DNA from: Lachnospiraceae bacterium JLR.KK002
GTDB lineage: Bacteria; Bacillota; Clostridia; Lachnospirales; Lachnospiraceae
Direction: 5' to 3'
NCBI GenBank assembly: GCA_036941025.1
Contig: JAYMNP010000001.1
Span: 3,702,001 to 3,766,000 of the forward strand
DNA length: 64,000 nucleotides
Positions 60,691-64,000 of this stretch are shown here, piece after piece; the stretch's first letter is position 1, and every line of letters begins with the position of its first letter. The notes under the pieces were generated by a model, which did not search any database, was not told the DNA's origin, and saw only the letters and a program-made list of their open reading frames with translations. The translations under genes were made by a program, and so were the position numbers.

Positions 60691-61587
60691 ATGTTAATGC
60701 AAAGAAATTCCGACAGGAAAAGAGAACAGAGAAAGAACTTTCACGCAGGACAGAAACTGCTGTGGGGACTGCTGGCACTCCTTGCCCTTGCGACACTGTA
60801 TCCGGTGATTTTTCTGATTGCAGGCTCTTTTATGGGGCAAGATGAACTGGGGACGTATCTGGGTGCAGTCATTGCAGGAAGGGAAGGGTATGCGGATTTT
60901 CCGCTGCTGCCTCACTATCCCACGCTGCGGCATTATGTGGAAATCCTTCTGGATTCCCCGGAATTTTTCGTCATGTTCTGGAATTCCGTCCGGATTACCT
61001 TTGGAGTGCTGGCAGGACAGCTTGTGGTGGGAACCGTGGCGGCCTGGGGATTTGCAAAATATGAATTTCCCTGGAAAAAAGGATTTTTCCTGATTTACAT
61101 GATACTGATGCTGATGCCCTTTCAGGTGCTGATGCTGTCGGACTATCTGATACTGGATAAACTGATGCTGACGAATCGTCTGTGGGGAATTATACTGCCC
61201 GGAATCTTTTCCACCTTTCCGGTGTTTATCATTTACCGATTTTTTACGGAAATTCCCGACAGTCTGCTGGAGTCCGCCAGGCTGGACGGGGCCAGAGAGT
61301 GGCAGTTGTTTTACCATATCGGACTGCCGATGGGTTCCTCCGGCGTGATTGCCGCCATGGTGCTGGGATTTCTGGAATACTGGAGCCTGATTGAGCAGCC
61401 CCTGACGTTTCTGAAGGAAAAAAGCCTCTTTCCCCTGTCGGTGTTTCTGCCGGATATTACGTCGGTCCGCCAGTCCGGTATGGCATTTGCGGCGTCGGTT
61501 ATCACCTTTCTTCCGGCGTTGCTGGTATTTCTGGGAGGGCAGGATTATCTGGAAAAAGGAATTATGGCAGGTGCGGTAAAAGAATAA
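60691..61587 (+). CDS. ABC transporter permease, MalG-type
   Basis: This 298-residue second permease has six helices and its own EAA loop (SARLDGAREWQLFYHIGLPMG). Its N-terminal region includes the large extracytoplasmic loop common to MalG homologues. GGAGGA precedes the ATG, 16 bases after the first permease. With the solute-binding lipoprotein it forms an importer, probably for an oligosaccharide or related solute. Confidence 0.9.
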   Translation: MLMQRNSDRKREQRKNFHAGQKLLWGLLALLALATLYPVIFLIAGSFMGQDELGTYLGAVIAGREGYADFPLLPHYPTLRHYVEILLDSPEFFVMFWNSVRITFGVLAGQLVVGTVAAWGFAKYEFPWKKGFFLIYMILMLMPFQVLMLSDYLILDKLMLTNRLWGIILPGIFSTFPVFIIYRFFTEIPDSLLESARLDGAREWQLFYHIGLPMGSSGVIAAMVLGFLEYWSLIEQPLTFLKEKSLFPLSVFLPDITSVRQSGMAFAASVITFLPALLVFLGGQDYLEKGIMAGAVKE

Positions 61588-61613
61588 AAACGGTATTTTG
61601 AAAGGAACAGACC

Positions 61614-63104
61614 ATGGACAGAAAGAAAATATTTGGAATATTCGGCGGGTTTCTGGCAGTGATGCTTGGATTTACCATCCTGTCCAGAGGGGTGAGCGGA
61701 GCATCCATGGCCAGAGTGGAAACCGTAAAGATTTCCACGGGAACCATTGACCATACGGTAACGGGCAGCGGCAAAGTGGAAGCAGGAAAAGAAATGGCGG
61801 TTTATACGGAAAGCGGGCAGCGTGTGAAGGAAATCTGCGTCCGTGAAGGCCAGACTGTGGAGGAAGGAGAACTGCTGTTTACCATAGATATGGAGGAACT
61901 GGAAGAACAGATTCTGGCGGCCAGACAGGAGATGGAGAAGGCCAGACTGCAGAATCAGGATGCTCAGAGTGCCGGCAGTGTGGAGCAAAGGGAGCGGGAA
62001 CTGAGAAAAAACCGGGCCCAGGAAGATTACAGCCAGGCCGTTTCCCAGGGAGATGCGGATGTGGCCGCCGCAAAAGCAGCATTGGATGAGGCACAGCGGG
62101 CGCTGGAAGACTTTTTAAACAATCCTGTGCCGGAAGCGGAAAAGGATAACTCCCAGGAAGATATGGAAGACAACCGGCAGCAGGATGGAAGCGGTTCCGA
62201 GGATAAAGAGGATGGAGAAGGAGCAGAAAATCCAGGACAGCCACGGACAGATGAGGAAGATCAGGAGCCGGAGCCGGAACAGGATACGTCTCAGTGGGAA
62301 TCAGAAAAAGCCCGTCTGGAACAGGCGGTATCGGAAGCGCAGGCCGCTTATGAATCGGCCCTTTCCTCGCGGGCAGAGCATGTGAAAACTGCAGCCAGGG
62401 AGCTGGAGGACGCTTCTTTGCAGAAAGCTGCGGACAGTACCTCGAAACAGAATGAGATTACCCGGCAGCAGCAGGAACTGGCCCTGGATAAACTGCTGGC
62501 CCTGCAGGAGGCGGAAGGGAAGATTACAGCTCCGGTTCGGGGCATGATAACAGATATTTCCATTGTCACCGGAGACTTTACCACAGAAGGAACCGCCATG
62601 CGGCTTGCTGATACCTCCCAGGGCGGACGCCTTACGGTGTCCGTGGACAAATTCAACGAGGAATATGTCAGCAAGGGAAGTCCGGTTATTATTACCCCTT
62701 CCGGCAGCAAAGAGAAACTCGGCGGTTATACCGTTACGGCCGTAACGGAAAACGAAGAAGATGACAGTCTGCTGGATGTGACTGTGGATTTACCGGAGGG
62801 CGTGCTGGAAGCTGGCACAGCAGCAGAAGTGGAAATCACGCAGAAATCAGAAAATTACAGTACGGTACTGCCCGTTCAGGCGCTGCGGGAAGAAGAGAGA
62901 GGATATTATGTGCTGGTGGTGCAGGAAGAACAGGGCGTGCTGGGCTCAGAACTGGTGGTGAGACGCCTGGACGTGAAGGTCAGGGATAAGAACAATGTCA
63001 AAGCGGCACTGGAGGACGGGGTTCTCACCGGAGACCAGGAAGTGGTCAGCGCATCCAGCCGGGCCCTGGAAGAAGGCAGCCGGGTCAGAAAGAAGGAATC
63101 CTGA
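61614..63104 (+). CDS. HlyD/MacA-like efflux adaptor
   Basis: This 496-residue membrane-fusion-type protein has one N-terminal anchor helix (IFGIFGGFLAVMLGFTILS). A biotinyl-lipoyl-like domain (GSGKVEAGKEMAVYTESGQR, then VREGQTVEEGELLFTIDMEEL) is split by a long coiled coil. The coiled coil holds an unusual acidic, repetitive insert near residues 175-225 (ENPGQPRTDEEDQEPEPEQD). The second lipoyl half (GKITAPVRGMITDIS) and beta-barrel/MP domains follow. It is 26 bases after the permease, and its stop overlaps the start of the MacB-like gene. It probably works with that permease in export, perhaps unrelated to the importer but co-regulated. Confidence 0.88.
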   Translation: MDRKKIFGIFGGFLAVMLGFTILSRGVSGASMARVETVKISTGTIDHTVTGSGKVEAGKEMAVYTESGQRVKEICVREGQTVEEGELLFTIDMEELEEQILAARQEMEKARLQNQDAQSAGSVEQRERELRKNRAQEDYSQAVSQGDADVAAAKAALDEAQRALEDFLNNPVPEAEKDNSQEDMEDNRQQDGSGSEDKEDGEGAENPGQPRTDEEDQEPEPEQDTSQWESEKARLEQAVSEAQAAYESALSSRAEHVKTAARELEDASLQKAADSTSKQNEITRQQQELALDKLLALQEAEGKITAPVRGMITDISIVTGDFTTEGTAMRLADTSQGGRLTVSVDKFNEEYVSKGSPVIITPSGSKEKLGGYTVTAVTENEEDDSLLDVTVDLPEGVLEAGTAAEVEITQKSENYSTVLPVQALREEERGYYVLVVQEEQGVLGSELVVRRLDVKVRDKNNVKAALEDGVLTGDQEVVSASSRALEEGSRVRKKES

Positions 63105-64000
63105 TGAGAAACAAAATCCGAACATACCTGCTTATGACAGCAGTTTCCGGAATAACCGGAGTGCTGCTGTACCTGTCAGCTCTGGGCCAGGGCAGTCTGC
63201 TCTCTGCCGGGGACAGTGTGAAATTTTATCTGAAACAGCCGGTAACCGTTGCGGAAGCCCTGGCAGCGGCAGAGCAGAATCAGCAGATAAAAGAAGAAGT
63301 GCAGCAGGGAAAAACAGAACAGGGGCAGCCTATGGATTTCTGTATCTGGGGCCGGCAGGAAGATGTGCCGGTGGCCAACGAAAATCTTTCCAGACAGGCA
63401 AAAGCAGACGTTGTCTTTCTCTGCGGCAATCCGGAGCTGCTGTTTGCAGATTCCCGGATTCCCGCACAGGAAGACACGGAAGGATGTCTGATAGATGAAA
63501 AAACAGCCTGGGAACTGTTCGGCAGCACTCAGGTGGCGGGAAAAGAAGTTACCTGCCAGAAAAAAAGTTATACAATAAGAAAGGTGATTGCAGGAGCGGA
63601 ACCGTTTATTGCCGTTCAGGTAAGCAGCCAGTCCGGGGCCGGGCAGAAAAAGGCCGCTCAGGAAGCGGAAATGGATGTGCCCGCAGCCCCTGCAGGAAGC
63701 AGCGGGGAGCAGGAGAACCGGATGAATCGGATGGAAGTAAGATTGCCGGAAGATACTTCTGTGGAAGATTTACAGCTTGTCTGTATGAGCCGGTACGGCT
63801 TCTCTCCGGAGGTTCTGGATATGGAACTGCTGGCGGGAATGGGAGGCGCCTGTCTGCTGCTGGCGCCTGTTACTTTCTGTATTTTTTTTGGCGGATATCT
63901 GTACCGTCTGTGCAGAAATCAGGAATCTGTGCCGGGAAAAGCCGGGGCGGCCGGGGCCTGTCTGGGGCTTGCAGTACTTTTATTGGCTTTCCTGAAACAT
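63104..64000 (+). CDS. MacB/FtsX-like ABC permease, 5' part
   Basis: The frame starts at ATG 63104, overlapping the adaptor stop (TGATG), and runs off the window; 299 codons are visible. There is an N-terminal helix (YLLMTAVSGITGVLLYLSAL), then an extracytoplasmic region with MacB-type periplasmic core features (CLIDEKTAWELFGSTQVAGK, then YTIRKVIAG). Two more hydrophobic segments follow (GGACLLLAPVTFCIFFGGYL and GACLGLAVLLLAFL). MacB-like permeases couple with HlyD/MacA adaptors to export peptides or drugs. The ATPase may be encoded beyond the window. Confidence 0.7.
   Translation, partial: MRNKIRTYLLMTAVSGITGVLLYLSALGQGSLLSAGDSVKFYLKQPVTVAEALAAAEQNQQIKEEVQQGKTEQGQPMDFCIWGRQEDVPVANENLSRQAKADVVFLCGNPELLFADSRIPAQEDTEGCLIDEKTAWELFGSTQVAGKEVTCQKKSYTIRKVIAGAEPFIAVQVSSQSGAGQKKAAQEAEMDVPAAPAGSSGEQENRMNRMEVRLPEDTSVEDLQLVCMSRYGFSPEVLDMELLAGMGGACLLLAPVTFCIFFGGYLYRLCRNQESVPGKAGAAGACLGLAVLLLAFLKH

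Noticed and set aside
1..64000. rRNA or tRNA genes
   Set aside because: No tRNA cloverleaf with CCA-adjacent acceptor pairing and no rRNA-like conserved stretch was noticed. A tRNAscan run would be needed to exclude them fully.

Overview
The window looks like a chromosomal segment of an anaerobic, gut-type member of the Firmicutes, most likely Lachnospiraceae. The evidence is a GlgB/GlgC/GlgD glycogen set, rubrerythrin, an anaerobic CbiK cobaltochelatase, a GH42 beta-galactosidase, a Firmicutes YitT protein, SbcCD, strong AGGAGG ribosome sites and GC-balanced core genes. Species cannot be read from the sequence. No rRNA, tRNA, CRISPR array or replication origin was seen.

Layout. 1-14.2 kb is core: the 3' end of glgB, a small gene with an ArsR-type regulator, cbiK, a proline-rich protein, a methyltransferase, a membrane-anchored protein with a degenerate C39-like tail, a chemoreceptor, a zinc protein, a MATE pump, rubrerythrin, a trigger-factor-like lipoprotein and YitT. 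14.4-28.2 kb is an AT-rich island bordered by insertion sequences. On the left is an intact IS with a 6-bp target duplication; on the right is an IS66 remnant cut by a defective IS256. Between them are five co-directional, mostly overlapping genes: a DptF-like P-loop ATPase with a Cys cluster, two proteins I do not recognise, a ParA-type ATPase, and an HD phosphohydrolase with a zinc ribbon. An AbiE-type toxin-antitoxin pair follows. I regard the five-gene operon as the best candidate for an undescribed defence system.

28.2-47.4 kb returns to core: a HAD phosphatase, a repeat-rich leader, GH42 beta-galactosidase, YccF, a large coiled-coil/zinc-ribbon protein, TfoX-like and patatin-like proteins, sbcD-sbcC, a histidine phosphatase with a D-2-hydroxyacid dehydrogenase, a zinc-dependent phospholipase-C-like protein, and glgC-glgD. 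47.4-51.1 kb is a second AT-rich insert with an LRR-Roc-COR (Roco) GTPase and a RelE/ParE-type toxin-antitoxin pair. 51.1-64 kb has a SWIM/SNF2 helicase, an ITPase-like protein and a two-component system. Divergent from that system is an ABC-importer operon (solute-binding lipoprotein plus two permeases, no ATPase) running into an HlyD-like adaptor and a MacB-like permease that leaves the window. The divergent promoter region carries four symmetrically placed CTCTAAW half-sites, the likely operator.

Several intergenic gaps hold structured repeats. One family appears twice (35.5 and 47.4 kb), with inverted ends of the form GTAACWRTTC and internal stems. The leader upstream of the beta-galactosidase has two tandem-repeat blocks. 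Each copy of the first carries a 9-mer exactly complementary to one arm of a downstream hairpin.
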